Part shown: positions 26,991 to 35,900 of the stretch, piece after piece | Position numbering within the stretch: position 1 is the stretch's first letter | How the letters are laid out: every line of letters begins with the position of its first letter | Assembly (NCBI RefSeq): GCF_003788585.1 | Contig: NZ_AYKG01000012.1 | Span: 62,001-126,000 of the forward strand | Direction of reading: 5' to 3' | Source of the DNA: Salinisphaera japonica YTM-1 | GTDB taxonomy: Bacteria > Pseudomonadota > Gammaproteobacteria > Nevskiales > Salinisphaeraceae | Length of the DNA stretch: 64,000 nucleotides | Notes under the pieces: generated by a model | What the model saw: only the letters and a program-made list of their open reading frames with translations | What the model was told of the DNA's origin: nothing | The model's database searches: none | Position numbers and translations under genes: made by a program

Positions 26991-28037
26991 ATGGAATATC
27001 GCCCGCTCGGCCAGACCGATATCAACGTCAGTGCCATCTGCCTCGGCACGATGACGTTCGGCGAGCAGAACACAGAAAGCCAAGCCCACGAGCAGCTCGA
27101 TTACGCGACCGCCCACGGCGTTAACTTCATTGATGCCGCCGAGATGTATCCCGTGCCGCCCAAGGCCGACACTCAGGGCCGCACCGAGCAATATATCGGC
27201 AGCTGGCTGGCCAGGACCGGCAAGCGCTCTGATGTGGTGCTGGCCAGCAAGGTGACCGGGCATGCCCGCACCAATATGGATTATGTGCGCGACGGCGAAA
27301 CCCCGCGCCTCAGCCCCGCCCATGTCCGGCGTGCCATCGAAGGCAGCCTGGCGCGTCTCCAGACCGATTATCTGGATCTCTACCAGCTGCACTGGCCGGA
27401 TCGTTACACCAATTTCTTCGGCCAGCTCGGCTATTCTCATGACGCGGGCGAAACGCCGGTGGCCATCGAGGACACATTGGCCGAGCTCGGCAAGCTGGTC
27501 GACGAAGGCAAGATTCGTCATGTGGGCCTGTCCAACGAAAGCCCGTGGGGCACAATGCGCTTTCTGCGCGCGGCCGAAGTGCACGGCCTGCCGCGGGCCG
27601 TATCGATCCAGAACCCGTATTCCCTGCTCAACCGCACCTTCGAGATCGGGCTATCGGAGGTCGCGATTCGTGAACGGGTCGGCCTGCTGGCCTACTCGCC
27701 GCTGGCCTTCGGTATGCTCACCGGCAAGTATGAAAACGGCGCCAAGCCCGAAGGCGCGCGTCTGACCAAGTGGGAACGCTTTGCCCGCTATAACGGCGAG
27801 CGCGGCGTGGATGCCACCGCCCGCTACGTGGCCATCGCCCGCGAATACGGCCTCGACCCGGCCCAGATGGCGCTGGCCTTCGTCACCTCGCGCGATTTCG
27901 TCACCTCGAACATCATCGGGGCCACGACCATGGACCAGCTTAAGTCGAACATCGACTCTGCCGAGCTCACCCTGACCGACGAAATCCTCGAGAAAATCGA
28001 GGCCGTGCATGCGGCCAATCCTAATCCCTGTCCTTAG
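26991..28037 (+). CDS. NADP(H)-dependent aldo/keto reductase, Tas-like
   Basis: 348 aa, the length of the Tas/YdhF-like AKR group. It begins MEYRPLGQTDINVSAICLGTMTFGEQN, with the catalytic tetrad region visible as FIDAAEMY (Asp and Tyr), a Lys in VVLASKVTG and a His in LYQLHWPD. The C-terminus has SNIIGATTMDQLKSNID for cofactor binding. Substrate unknown. An aaggaa ribosome binding site precedes the ATG. It lies next to the divergent dctP gene. Confidence 0.93.
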   Translation: MEYRPLGQTDINVSAICLGTMTFGEQNTESQAHEQLDYATAHGVNFIDAAEMYPVPPKADTQGRTEQYIGSWLARTGKRSDVVLASKVTGHARTNMDYVRDGETPRLSPAHVRRAIEGSLARLQTDYLDLYQLHWPDRYTNFFGQLGYSHDAGETPVAIEDTLAELGKLVDEGKIRHVGLSNESPWGTMRFLRAAEVHGLPRAVSIQNPYSLLNRTFEIGLSEVAIRERVGLLAYSPLAFGMLTGKYENGAKPEGARLTKWERFARYNGERGVDATARYVAIAREYGLDPAQMALAFVTSRDFVTSNIIGATTMDQLKSNIDSAELTLTDEILEKIEAVHAANPNPCP

Positions 28038-28783
28038 CGGGTTTGGCGGGTTGTTCTTTCAAGGCAATCCGCCGATGGCCGCCGATGAGCGCAGATAGCG
28101 GTTGAGCCACCGCGTGATTGATGGATCGGGGCGCTACGACTTGTAGCGCTCTGATTCGGCTTTTTTTGAAGACTATCCGCAGATTTCACAGATTGCGCAG
28201 ATTTTGCGGTTAGGATGCCGAGACGCTGCGGGCACGGGGCGCTTCTTGTTTATATGCTTTGTTCGTGAAGGCAATCCGCAGATAGACGCCAATAAACACA
28301 GATGGCGCTTAGGCTTGCGGGGCGTTGCAGTATTGGTGGTGCCAAGACTTGGGTTACCTGCGACTCGGCCGACAAAGATCATTTCAAAAAAGCATTGATC
28401 GAGCACCGAAGGGCCGTGGCGCCCGAATTTTTCCAGCGCACGGCAGCCCAACCGCATTTGCGCTCATTGGCGTTCATTTGCGGATTATCTTAAGGAACGG
28501 AGACGCAGACCCGAGAAGCGCGTCAACCCAGTGACGACGCCTCGGCCAGACCGCCAAATCTGCGAAATCTGCGGATAAAAAAGCCATCAATCGAGCGCCA
28601 AGAGCGGTAACGCCCGTATCTTTCTAACGCACGGCGGATTAACCGCATCTGCGTAAATCGGCGTCCATCTGCGGATTGCCCTAAAGAACAAAGCCCCCGA
28701 CCTGAGAGGCGCCCCGAGTCAGTAACAACGCCTCAGTCGAACCGCAGAATCTGTGCAACCTGTGAATTCTGCGGATAAAAAAA
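28038..28783. repeat. Long intergenic repeat block with at least seven atctgcg-type copies
   Basis: About 750 bases without a supportable gene, between the convergent aldo/keto reductase and HMG-CoA synthase genes. Copies of the repeat lie near 28063-28098, 28167-28208, 28264-28302, 28446-28490, 28547-28580, 28645-28684 and 28731-28780, in both orientations. Stretches between them resemble segments of the 25.3-25.7 kb block and each other, as if composite elements had been duplicated and had decayed. Confidence 0.8.
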
Positions 28784-28809
28784 AGAGCCAGCTCGCACGA
28801 ACCGGCTCT
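28777..28809 (-). terminator. Terminator after HMG-CoA synthase
   Basis: Stem agagcc / ggctct (28784-28789 with 28804-28809) with an imperfect inner extension, followed on the minus strand by a run of T (28777-28784 reads aaaaaaaa). It lies downstream of the gene ending at 28836. Confidence 0.75.
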
Positions 28810-28835
28810 CTGGCACTCACGCTTACGGCGAACGA

Positions 28836-30353
28836 TCAGCCGGCGGCTTGCTGTGCCGTTGTCGGATGTTCGCTGTTGGCCTCGGCGGCCGGGACATAGC
28901 GATAGTATTCGATGCCCACGTCGCGGAAGTCGGCACGATCGGTTTCGCCGATGAAGTCGACCACGAATTCGTCGCTGGCCGGGGCCGGTTCGACGTCGGC
29001 CGGGTGGCCGTCGTGGAGGGCGGCGTATTGGGTTTCGTCGAGGTTGAGCGGCTCCCCCAGTGCGGCCTGGAAATTGATCTTCGCCGCAGCGGCTTCCCAG
29101 CCTTCGACTACCCGCATCGGCAGGGCCTCGGCCGCGTCGCCACTGCCATAGCCTAGCGCCAGCCAGTGCTGGCCGCCCAGAGCCAACGTGGATTCATGCG
29201 CTTCGGTAAAGCCAGCGGCCAGCCAGGCCGGCAAGGCCGCGGTATACAGATTGCCCAGATCGCGCATGGTGTCGCTGCCCAGGCCCAGCTTGCCCGAAAC
29301 CAGGTTGGTCCAGAGCTCGGTCTTGCGCAGATAACGCATCAAGTCGCCGGCCAGCGGAAAGGCATCGTCGCCCGAGGCCCCGGCCGCCACGCGCTCACGC
29401 ATATTGGGTGAGGCACCGGCGATCTCGGCCAGTAGATCGTCAAAATCCACGCCCGCGCCATTGGCATATTCGGCCAACTCGGCGTGGTTGTCGGTATCGC
29501 CGTCGGCCAGGGCGAACAGATAGGCCATAGCCCAGCCCGCCGAGGGCATGCGGTGATACGGCCGGTGCATGAACACCGCGTCCACGGTATGGAAATAGTC
29601 CGCACGACGCCCGCCGCCCTGGCGGGCGAGCATGGCGTTCATGGCAGACCGCGTGGCGTCTACGTAGCAGCTGGTGGAATAACGGCCGTTGAAAACCGGC
29701 AGATCCTGCATCTGGCCGTCCGAGCGCTGGGGCTGATCCCGAAAGCGTGCAAAGGGCTTGCGGAAATCGACCATGCGATAGTCCGAGGCACTGCCCGAAC
29801 GCGCCAAATCGATATGCAACAGTTTGGGTTCGGCTTCCAGCAGAATCGCCACGGCCCCCGCGCCCTGGGTCGGCTCACCGGTGGAGCCGCGTCCGTATTC
29901 GGCGATATCCGAACACACGACAATCGCCTTACGATGCGCGCCGTCGGTGGCCAGATAGCGCAACGCGCCCTTCATGGCATACACGCCGCCCAGACAGGCG
30001 TGCTTGAACTCGGGCACTTCGCACTCGCGCGACATGGCGGCTTTGCCGTGCGTGGCCAGCGCGTCGTCGAGCATGCCCTTGACGATCACGGCACCGGCCG
30101 AGTTGTCCGAGGACGACTCGGTGCCCAACGCCAGATAGCCGATATCCTGCGGGTCGATATCGTAGGCCTGAATCAAGCGCCAGACGGCGTTGGCGGCAAG
30201 CGTATAAACGCTCTGCTCGGGCCCGCGCATGCGAAAACTGTGACCCACGACCTTGCGGATTTTGTCCCACGGCTGGTTATTCCACTGACACCAGTCTTCG
30301 AGATTGACGCGATACGGCGGCAGATAAAGCGCCAGTCCACTGATACCCGGCAT
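28836..30353 (-). CDS. Hydroxymethylglutaryl-CoA synthase
   Basis: 505 aa, longer than typical bacterial HMGS (~390 aa); the extra length is spread over the C-terminal half. The thiolase-fold catalytic triad is visible: Glu in LALGTESSSDNSAG (E79), the nucleophilic Cys in EFKHACLGGVYAM (C120) and His in FMHRPYHRMPSAGW (about H263). It condenses acetyl-CoA with acetoacetyl-CoA to HMG-CoA, the first committed step of the mevalonate route. It is divergent from mvaD with 158 bp between, which may hold a shared control region. No acetoacetyl-CoA thiolase is present in the window. Confidence 0.93.
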   Translation of the reverse strand: MPGISGLALYLPPYRVNLEDWCQWNNQPWDKIRKVVGHSFRMRGPEQSVYTLAANAVWRLIQAYDIDPQDIGYLALGTESSSDNSAGAVIVKGMLDDALATHGKAAMSRECEVPEFKHACLGGVYAMKGALRYLATDGAHRKAIVVCSDIAEYGRGSTGEPTQGAGAVAILLEAEPKLLHIDLARSGSASDYRMVDFRKPFARFRDQPQRSDGQMQDLPVFNGRYSTSCYVDATRSAMNAMLARQGGGRRADYFHTVDAVFMHRPYHRMPSAGWAMAYLFALADGDTDNHAELAEYANGAGVDFDDLLAEIAGASPNMRERVAAGASGDDAFPLAGDLMRYLRKTELWTNLVSGKLGLGSDTMRDLGNLYTAALPAWLAAGFTEAHESTLALGGQHWLALGYGSGDAAEALPMRVVEGWEAAAAKINFQAALGEPLNLDETQYAALHDGHPADVEPAPASDEFVVDFIGETDRADFRDVGIEYYRYVPAAEANSEHPTTAQQAAG

Positions 30354-30511
30354 GGCATGCCTCGTCGGTTTGACGTCGCGCTGGGCGCGGCGATGGGTTT
30401 TAAGACCGCCATGCTAGCAAAGCGCGCCCTTGCACGCTCGCGGTGCACCGAGCAGTGCACGCCAAGATGCCGTATCCTTTCGCGCGAAACCGCCCTGCCG
30501 AGCCTGCCGAC

Positions 30512-31480
30512 ATGAGCCAAGCCAGTGCCCGCGCGCACAGCAACATCGCGCTGATCAAATACTGGGGCAAGCGCCAGACGCGGCTGAACCTGCCAGCGGT
30601 CGGCTCGATTTCAGTCACGCTGGACGATCTCTATACCGATACCACGGTCGTCTTCGACGAGGCCCTGCCCGCTGACCGGGCCCGTATCGGCGAGGCCGAG
30701 GTCGATACGGCACGTTTTTCCGAATTCGTGGATATCGTGCGCGAGGCCGCCGGCATCACCACGCGCGTGGATATCGCCTCAACCAACAATTTTCCGACCG
30801 GCGCGGGCCTGGCCTCCTCGGCCTCGGGTTTTGCCGCACTGGCGCTGGCCACGACACGCGCGGCAGGGCTTGATCTGTCGGCCCGTGAATTATCGATTCT
30901 GGCCCGGCGGGGTTCAGGCTCGGCCGCGCGCTCGATCTTTGGCGGCCTGGTGGAAATGCATCGCGGTGAGCGCACCGACGGCCAAGACGCCTTCGCCGAG
31001 CCGATGTTGACCGCCGATGCCTGGCCGCTGGAAGTCGTCGTCGCCATCACCGATACCGGTACGAAAAAGATCAACTCCACGGCCGGCATGAGCAGTCTGG
31101 ATACCCGCTCAGATTACTACGAGGCCTGGGTGAATCGCGCCGAGGATGATCTGGCCGATATGCGCGCCGCGATTGCGGCCCGTGATTTCACCACCGTGGG
31201 CGCCCTGTCCGAGATGAGCTGCCTGAAGCTGCATGCGCTGATGCTCTCGACCCGCCCCGGGCTGATCTACTGGAACGCGGCCACGGTATCGGCCATGCAC
31301 GCCGTGCGCGAAATGCGCGACAACGGCCTGGAGGCTTATTTCACGATCGATGCCGGCCCCCAGGTCAAGGCGCTGTGTGCCCCCGGCCAGGGCGCGGCGG
31401 TGGCCGCCGAGCTGGCCCGTGTGCCGGGCGTCATCGAAACCCGCCGGACGGGCCTGGGCCCCGACGCCCACTCTCAATGA
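30512..31480 (+). CDS. mvaD: Diphosphomevalonate decarboxylase
   Basis: 322 aa from the ATG at 30512 (MSQASARAHSNIALIKYWGK). GHMP-kinase features include the ATP loop PTGAGLASSASGFAALA (95-111), RRGSGSAARSIFGG (132-145) and the catalytic Asp in YFTIDAGPQVK (D280). It converts mevalonate diphosphate to IPP with ATP, CO2 release and phosphate elimination. First gene of a plus-strand set mvaD - phosphomevalonate kinase - HMGR/mevalonate kinase - idi; its stop overlaps the next start (ATGA). Confidence 0.95.
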   Translation: MSQASARAHSNIALIKYWGKRQTRLNLPAVGSISVTLDDLYTDTTVVFDEALPADRARIGEAEVDTARFSEFVDIVREAAGITTRVDIASTNNFPTGAGLASSASGFAALALATTRAAGLDLSARELSILARRGSGSAARSIFGGLVEMHRGERTDGQDAFAEPMLTADAWPLEVVVAITDTGTKKINSTAGMSSLDTRSDYYEAWVNRAEDDLADMRAAIAARDFTTVGALSEMSCLKLHALMLSTRPGLIYWNAATVSAMHAVREMRDNGLEAYFTIDAGPQVKALCAPGQGAAVAAELARVPGVIETRRTGLGPDAHSQ

Positions 31481-32529
31481 ACAGCGAGTCGATGACCGCC
31501 GGATCAATGAGCGCGGACACGATCCACGTCAGCGCGCCGGGCAAGCTGTTTCTGCTCGGCGAATACGCCGTGCTGGAAGGCGCACCCGCGCTGCTGACCG
31601 CCGTGGATCGGCGCGCGCATGTCCACGCCACCGTCATCGACGGGCCCGCCTGGCAGATCAGCGCGCCCAACCTCGGTATTCATGATCTGGTACTCGGCGC
31701 GCACGGAAAGCTGCCGGCCGAGCTGGATCCCGCGATGGTCGCGCATCTGAAAGTCTTCGATGCCGTGCGTGCCCTGGTGCAGGCTCGCGCCACGGCCGCC
31801 CTGCCCGCGCTTTGTCTTCATATCGATACGCGTGATTTTGCCGCCGACGGCTACAAGCTGGGCCTGGGCTCGAGTGCAGCCGTGGCGGCAGCACTCACCG
31901 CGGCCCTGACCACGGCAGCCGGCATGACATTGGCCCGGGCCGAGCTGGCCGCCTGGGCCATCGCAGCCCATCGCGCGGCCCAGAACGGCACCGGCAGCGG
32001 CGGCGATGTGGCTGTCTCGGTCTATGGCGGCGTGATCAGCTATGTACGCGATACGCCGCCCGTATCGCTGGCCTGGCCAGAACGATTGATCGGCCGTGCT
32101 GTCGTGACCGGCCAAGGGGCGAGCACGCCGGATCTGGTCGGCCGCGTCTATGCCTACGGCGAACGCGATGCCGCCGGTTTTGCCCGTGATATCCAGCGTC
32201 TGGCCACGCTGGCCGACAGCGCGGCCGCCGCAGTTGATGACACGCCCGCGTTCCTCGATCTCGCGACGCAGTATTTCAGCGCCCTGAAAACACTCGACGC
32301 GCACGCCGCAGCCGGTATCGTCAGCCCGCGCCACGATACCCTGGCCGCACTGGCCGAGACACACGGTGGCCGCTTCAAAAGCTCCGGCGCCGGCGGCGGC
32401 GATGTCGGGCTCTTGTTTGCGGATCGCTCGATCATGCGTGCCCGTCTGTTCGAGGCGTTCCATGAGGCCGGCGCCGACGTGCTGGATCTCGGCTTTGCCG
32501 CGCCCGGCCTGATCCACGAGCCGCGCTGA
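31477..32529 (+). CDS. Phosphomevalonate kinase (GHMP family)
   Basis: 350 aa from the ATG at 31477 that overlaps the mvaD stop. GHMP motifs: SAPGKLFLLGEYAVLEGAPA at the N-terminus, LGLGSSAAVAAALTAAL (about 128-144), GTGSGGDVAVSVYGG and KSSGAGGGDVGLLF near the C-terminus. The motif-1 form and length fit phosphomevalonate kinase. A separate mevalonate kinase module is fused to HMGR just downstream, so this protein most likely performs the second phosphorylation, mevalonate 5-phosphate to diphosphate. About 90 bp separate it from the HMGR gene, where a weak promoter cannot be excluded. Confidence 0.88.
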   Translation: MNSESMTAGSMSADTIHVSAPGKLFLLGEYAVLEGAPALLTAVDRRAHVHATVIDGPAWQISAPNLGIHDLVLGAHGKLPAELDPAMVAHLKVFDAVRALVQARATAALPALCLHIDTRDFAADGYKLGLGSSAAVAAALTAALTTAAGMTLARAELAAWAIAAHRAAQNGTGSGGDVAVSVYGGVISYVRDTPPVSLAWPERLIGRAVVTGQGASTPDLVGRVYAYGERDAAGFARDIQRLATLADSAAAAVDDTPAFLDLATQYFSALKTLDAHAAAGIVSPRHDTLAALAETHGGRFKSSGAGGGDVGLLFADRSIMRARLFEAFHEAGADVLDLGFAAPGLIHEPR

Positions 32530-32620
32530 GCCTCTTGCGGCATACGGCGTTAGACTACTGTATTCGACACCGATCGCTGTCCCCGGCCTCGATCGTTTTT
32601 TCGCAGAGGACTTCACCGGC

Positions 32621-34906
32621 ATGAGCCATTCCCGCATCCCGCAGTTCTACAAGTTCTCGGTGGCCGATCGGCTGCGTGCCCTGCTCGAGCGCGAGGTCAT
32701 CAGCGAGATCGAATACGATGCGCTGATGGACGGCACCCATCTACTGGATGCTGATACCGCCGACCGGCTGATCGAGAACGTCATCGGCGCCTTTGGCCTG
32801 CCGATGGGCCTGGGGCTCAATTTTCAGATCAACGAGCGGGATTATCTGATCCCCATGGTCGTCGAAGAGCCCTCGATCATCGCCGCCGTGTCGTCGGCGG
32901 CCAAGCTGATCCGGCGCTCGGGCGGGTTTTCGTCGGTGGCCGAACGGCCGATGCTCATCGGCCAGATTCAGGTGGTCAACGTTCCGCACGCCGCCCATGC
33001 CAAGCAGGCCGTGCTGCATGCCAAGGAAGAGATCCTCAATCTGGCCAACAGCCTGCACCCGAACATGGTCGCCCGCGGCGGCGGCGCGCATGACGTCGAG
33101 GTCGTCACCCACGGGGCCACGGCCAACCACGGCGAAATGCTGGTGGTGCATCTGGTGGTCGATACGCGTGACGCCATGGGCGCGAATCTCGTCAACACCA
33201 TGTGTGAGGGCGCAGCCCCCCTGGTGGAAAAGATCACCGGCGGCGAAGTGTTCCTGCGGATTCTGTCGAACCTGACCGACCGGGCGCTGGTACGCGCGCG
33301 GGCCGTGATCGCGCCCGAGTCCCTGGCTACGGGCGATCGCGCGGGTACCGAAGTACGCGACTCGATCATCCTGGCCAACGAATTCGCCGAGATGGATCCT
33401 TATCGGGCCACGACCCATAACAAGGGCATCATGAACGGCATCGATGCCGTGGCGATCGCCACCGGCAACGATTGGCGGGCCATCGAGGCCGCTGCCCATG
33501 CCTATGCCGCGCGCACCGGGCGGTATCGCTCGTTGACCCGCTGGTTTGCCGACGCCGAGGGCAATCTCGTGGGCGAGCTGGAAATGCCGCTCAAGGTGGG
33601 CACGGTCGGCGGCCAGGTCGAGTCCAACCAGGCGGTCAAGATCGCCCATCGCGTATTGAACATCGCCTCGGCGGCCGAGCTGGCCGAGGTGATCTGTGCC
33701 GTGGGCCTGGCTCAGAACTTCGCGGCCATCAAGGCGCTGTCGACCGACGGCATTCAGCGCGGGCACATGACCCTGCACGCGCGCAGTGTGGCCATGGCCG
33801 CGGGGGCCACCGAGGCCAATTTCGACGATGTGGTCGACCGGCTGGTGGCCGGCGGTGATATCAAGGTCTGGAAAGCCCGCGAGATCATCGCCGAGCTGGA
33901 CGGTGAGCACCCGTCAAGCGACAAGGCGGCCCAGACACAGCCCAAGACCGATATCGTGGGCCACGGCGACGCCACGGGTGATTTCGGCTACGGCAAGATC
34001 ATCGTGCTGGGTGAGCATTCCGTGGTCTATGGCCGGCATGCCATTGCCGCCCCGATACCGCTGAACGTACGCGCCGAGGTTCGGCCACAGGATCAGGATA
34101 TCGATCTGTTGATTCCGCGCTGGGGCGTGGAAATGCGCTTTTCCGAGCCCGAGGGCAAGATCAGCTCGTTGCACGAATCGATCACGTTGATTGCCGAGCG
34201 CCTGGGTGTGGCCGATCGCGGCATGCGTATCGATGTGTTCCCACGGGTGCCGCGCGCCAACGGCCTGGGGGCATCGGCTGCCCTGGCCGTGGCCGTGATT
34301 CGGGCCATGGCGCGTGCGTTTTCAATCGAGATGTCCGATCGCGAGATTTCGAACCTGGCCTACGACGTCGAAAAGATCGCCCACGGCACCCCCAGCGGCA
34401 TCGACAACACGCTGGCCACCTTCGGCCGGCCGATTCTGTTCCGCAAGGACAACCCCCAGGCCCGCGCCGAGATTCGTGATCTGGCCACATCGCGCCCGAT
34501 CCCCGTGGTCATCGGCCTGTCCGGCGTGGCGACATTGACCGCCCAGACCGTGGGCAACGTGCGCGCGGCCTGGCAGAAGAACCCGGCCCGCTACGAAGCC
34601 ATCTTCGACCAGATTGATGGCCTGGCGCTGGCCGGCGTGGATGCCCTGGCCCGCGGCGATATCGCCGAGCTGGGGGACTTGATGAATATCGATCACGGCC
34701 TGCTCAACGCCCTGCAAGTCTCCTCCTGGGAGATCGAGGAACTGGTCGAGATCGCCCGCTCCAACGGCGCGCTGGGCGCCAAGCTCACCGGCGGCGGCGG
34801 CGGCGGCGCGATGATCGCGGTGGCCGAAAGCGATCGCGTCGAGGGCGTGGCTGCTGCCATGCGCGCAGCCGGCTACAATAGCTTCATTACGGAAATCCGC
34901 TCATGA
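32621..34906 (+). CDS. Bifunctional HMG-CoA reductase (class II) - mevalonate kinase fusion
   Basis: 761 aa in one uninterrupted frame. Residues 1-425 are a class II HMG-CoA reductase with its four catalytic residues: E83 (VVEEPSIIAA), K268 (THNKGIMNG), D284 (ATGNDWRAIE) and H382 (RGHMTLHARS), plus the nucleotide-binding DTRDAMGAN (181-189). A polar linker (about 427-453) leads to a complete mevalonate kinase, 455-761: YGKIIVLGEHSVVYG, PRANGLGASAALAVA (542-556) and LTGGGGGGAMIA. The two halves catalyse consecutive steps, HMG-CoA to mevalonate to mevalonate 5-phosphate. Class II reductases include degradative enzymes, but the context says biosynthesis. Its stop overlaps idi by ATGA. I know of HMGR-thiolase fusions (MvaE), but not of this one as a studied enzyme. 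Confidence 0.95.
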   Translation: MSHSRIPQFYKFSVADRLRALLEREVISEIEYDALMDGTHLLDADTADRLIENVIGAFGLPMGLGLNFQINERDYLIPMVVEEPSIIAAVSSAAKLIRRSGGFSSVAERPMLIGQIQVVNVPHAAHAKQAVLHAKEEILNLANSLHPNMVARGGGAHDVEVVTHGATANHGEMLVVHLVVDTRDAMGANLVNTMCEGAAPLVEKITGGEVFLRILSNLTDRALVRARAVIAPESLATGDRAGTEVRDSIILANEFAEMDPYRATTHNKGIMNGIDAVAIATGNDWRAIEAAAHAYAARTGRYRSLTRWFADAEGNLVGELEMPLKVGTVGGQVESNQAVKIAHRVLNIASAAELAEVICAVGLAQNFAAIKALSTDGIQRGHMTLHARSVAMAAGATEANFDDVVDRLVAGGDIKVWKAREIIAELDGEHPSSDKAAQTQPKTDIVGHGDATGDFGYGKIIVLGEHSVVYGRHAIAAPIPLNVRAEVRPQDQDIDLLIPRWGVEMRFSEPEGKISSLHESITLIAERLGVADRGMRIDVFPRVPRANGLGASAALAVAVIRAMARAFSIEMSDREISNLAYDVEKIAHGTPSGIDNTLATFGRPILFRKDNPQARAEIRDLATSRPIPVVIGLSGVATLTAQTVGNVRAAWQKNPARYEAIFDQIDGLALAGVDALARGDIAELGDLMNIDHGLLNALQVSSWEIEELVEIARSNGALGAKLTGGGGGGAMIAVAESDRVEGVAAAMRAAGYNSFITEIRS

Positions 34907-35505
34907 GTCATGCCATGAACGAATCAAGCGCCAGCGGCCAGGCCCGCATCGTGTCTTTCGACGACGAGCCGCTCATCCTGGTCGACGCCGACGACAACGT
35001 CATCGGCCATATGGAAAAAGCCCGGGCCCATGAGGGCGAAGGCGTACTGCACCGCGCGTTCTCTATCTTCCTGTTCAACAGCGATGGCCACGTGCTCATG
35101 CAGCAACGCGCGGCCGGCAAGCAGCTCTGGGGCGGGTTCTGGTCCAACAGCGTATGCAGCCATCCGCGCCGCGGCGAAACCGTGGCTGATGCCGCCCGGC
35201 GACGCCTGGAGGAAGAGATCGGTGTCGTGGCCGACGTGCATTATCTCTATACGTTCGAGTATCACGCCCAGTTCGGCGAGATCGGCGCCGAGCACGAGAT
35301 GTGCGCCGTGTTCTTTGCCCGGTCAGACATGGCCGTCACCGGCAACCCGACCGAGATCGCGGATTTCGCCTTCATGGCGCCCGAAACGCTGGACGACGCC
35401 CTCGCCACTGACCCGGAGCGCTATACCCCGTGGCTGAAGATGGAATGGCCACGTATTCGCGACGCCCACTGGGACGAAGTCACTGCCCCACCCCGGGCGG
35501 GCTGA
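34903..35505 (+). CDS. idi: Isopentenyl-diphosphate delta-isomerase, type I
   Basis: 200 aa, Nudix fold. Active-site features of type I IDI: the Cys in SNSVCSHPRRGE, the Nudix-like RRRLEEEIGV, the metal/proton-transfer Glu pair in IGAEHEMCAVF, and the C-terminal PWLKMEWPRIRD. It interconverts IPP and DMAPP, which a mevalonate-pathway organism needs because that pathway makes only IPP. Last gene of the mevalonate set, coupled by ATGA to the HMGR-kinase fusion, and followed by a strong terminator at 35525-35549. Confidence 0.95.
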   Translation: MSHAMNESSASGQARIVSFDDEPLILVDADDNVIGHMEKARAHEGEGVLHRAFSIFLFNSDGHVLMQQRAAGKQLWGGFWSNSVCSHPRRGETVADAARRRLEEEIGVVADVHYLYTFEYHAQFGEIGAEHEMCAVFFARSDMAVTGNPTEIADFAFMAPETLDDALATDPERYTPWLKMEWPRIRDAHWDEVTAPPRAG

Positions 35506-35524
35506 CGCATCGTCCAAACGAATC

Positions 35525-35549
35525 AAGCCGGCTACATGCCGGCTTTTTT
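35525..35549 (+). terminator. Rho-independent terminator of the mevalonate gene set
   Basis: Stem aagccggc / gccggctt with loop tacat, followed by tttt, 20 bases after the idi stop. Confidence 0.88.
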
Positions 35550-35900
35550 GTTGGCCCGCGCGTGAACAAGACAATCCGCCGGTGATCACCGATGGCCGCC
35601 GATGAAAAGCCGGAGAAGTCGAGGGGAAAACGCTCGTGTTCCGGCACGAACCAGCGGTTATTCCGTCCGCAAATGAACGCGAATACGCGCGAATTAATAC
35701 AGGCATTTGTCCGCAGATGACAGCCGATAAATACCGACTGAAGATGACATATTTTAGGGCGTGTCTTTCATCCGAGCGACGAGGCAACTCGGCTTCCAAT
35801 GCCCCGCATCATCTTCATCTGCATCAATCGGCGTCCATCTGCGGATTGTCTACTTCTTTATTATCCGCGTGTGTTCGCGTCCATTTACGAACGCTAAAAA
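35550..35900. repeat. Intergenic repeat block between idi and hpnM
   Basis: About 350 bases without a supportable gene between convergent idi and hpnM. Repeat-family words occur near 35571-35605 (aatccgccggtgatcaccgatgg), 35664-35735 (gtccgcaaatgaacgcgaat, then gtccgcagatgacagccgat) and 35815-35890 (catctgcatcaatcggcgtcc, then cgtccatttacgaacgc). The copies are more diverged than those at 25 kb. Confidence 0.7.

Noticed and set aside
31504-32637. 377-codon open frame antisense to phosphomevalonate kinase
   Set aside because: The sense strand carries all GHMP motifs; the antisense product resembles no family.
32741-33910. 389-codon open frame antisense to HMG-CoA reductase
   Set aside because: A shadow of a gene with full catalytic residues.
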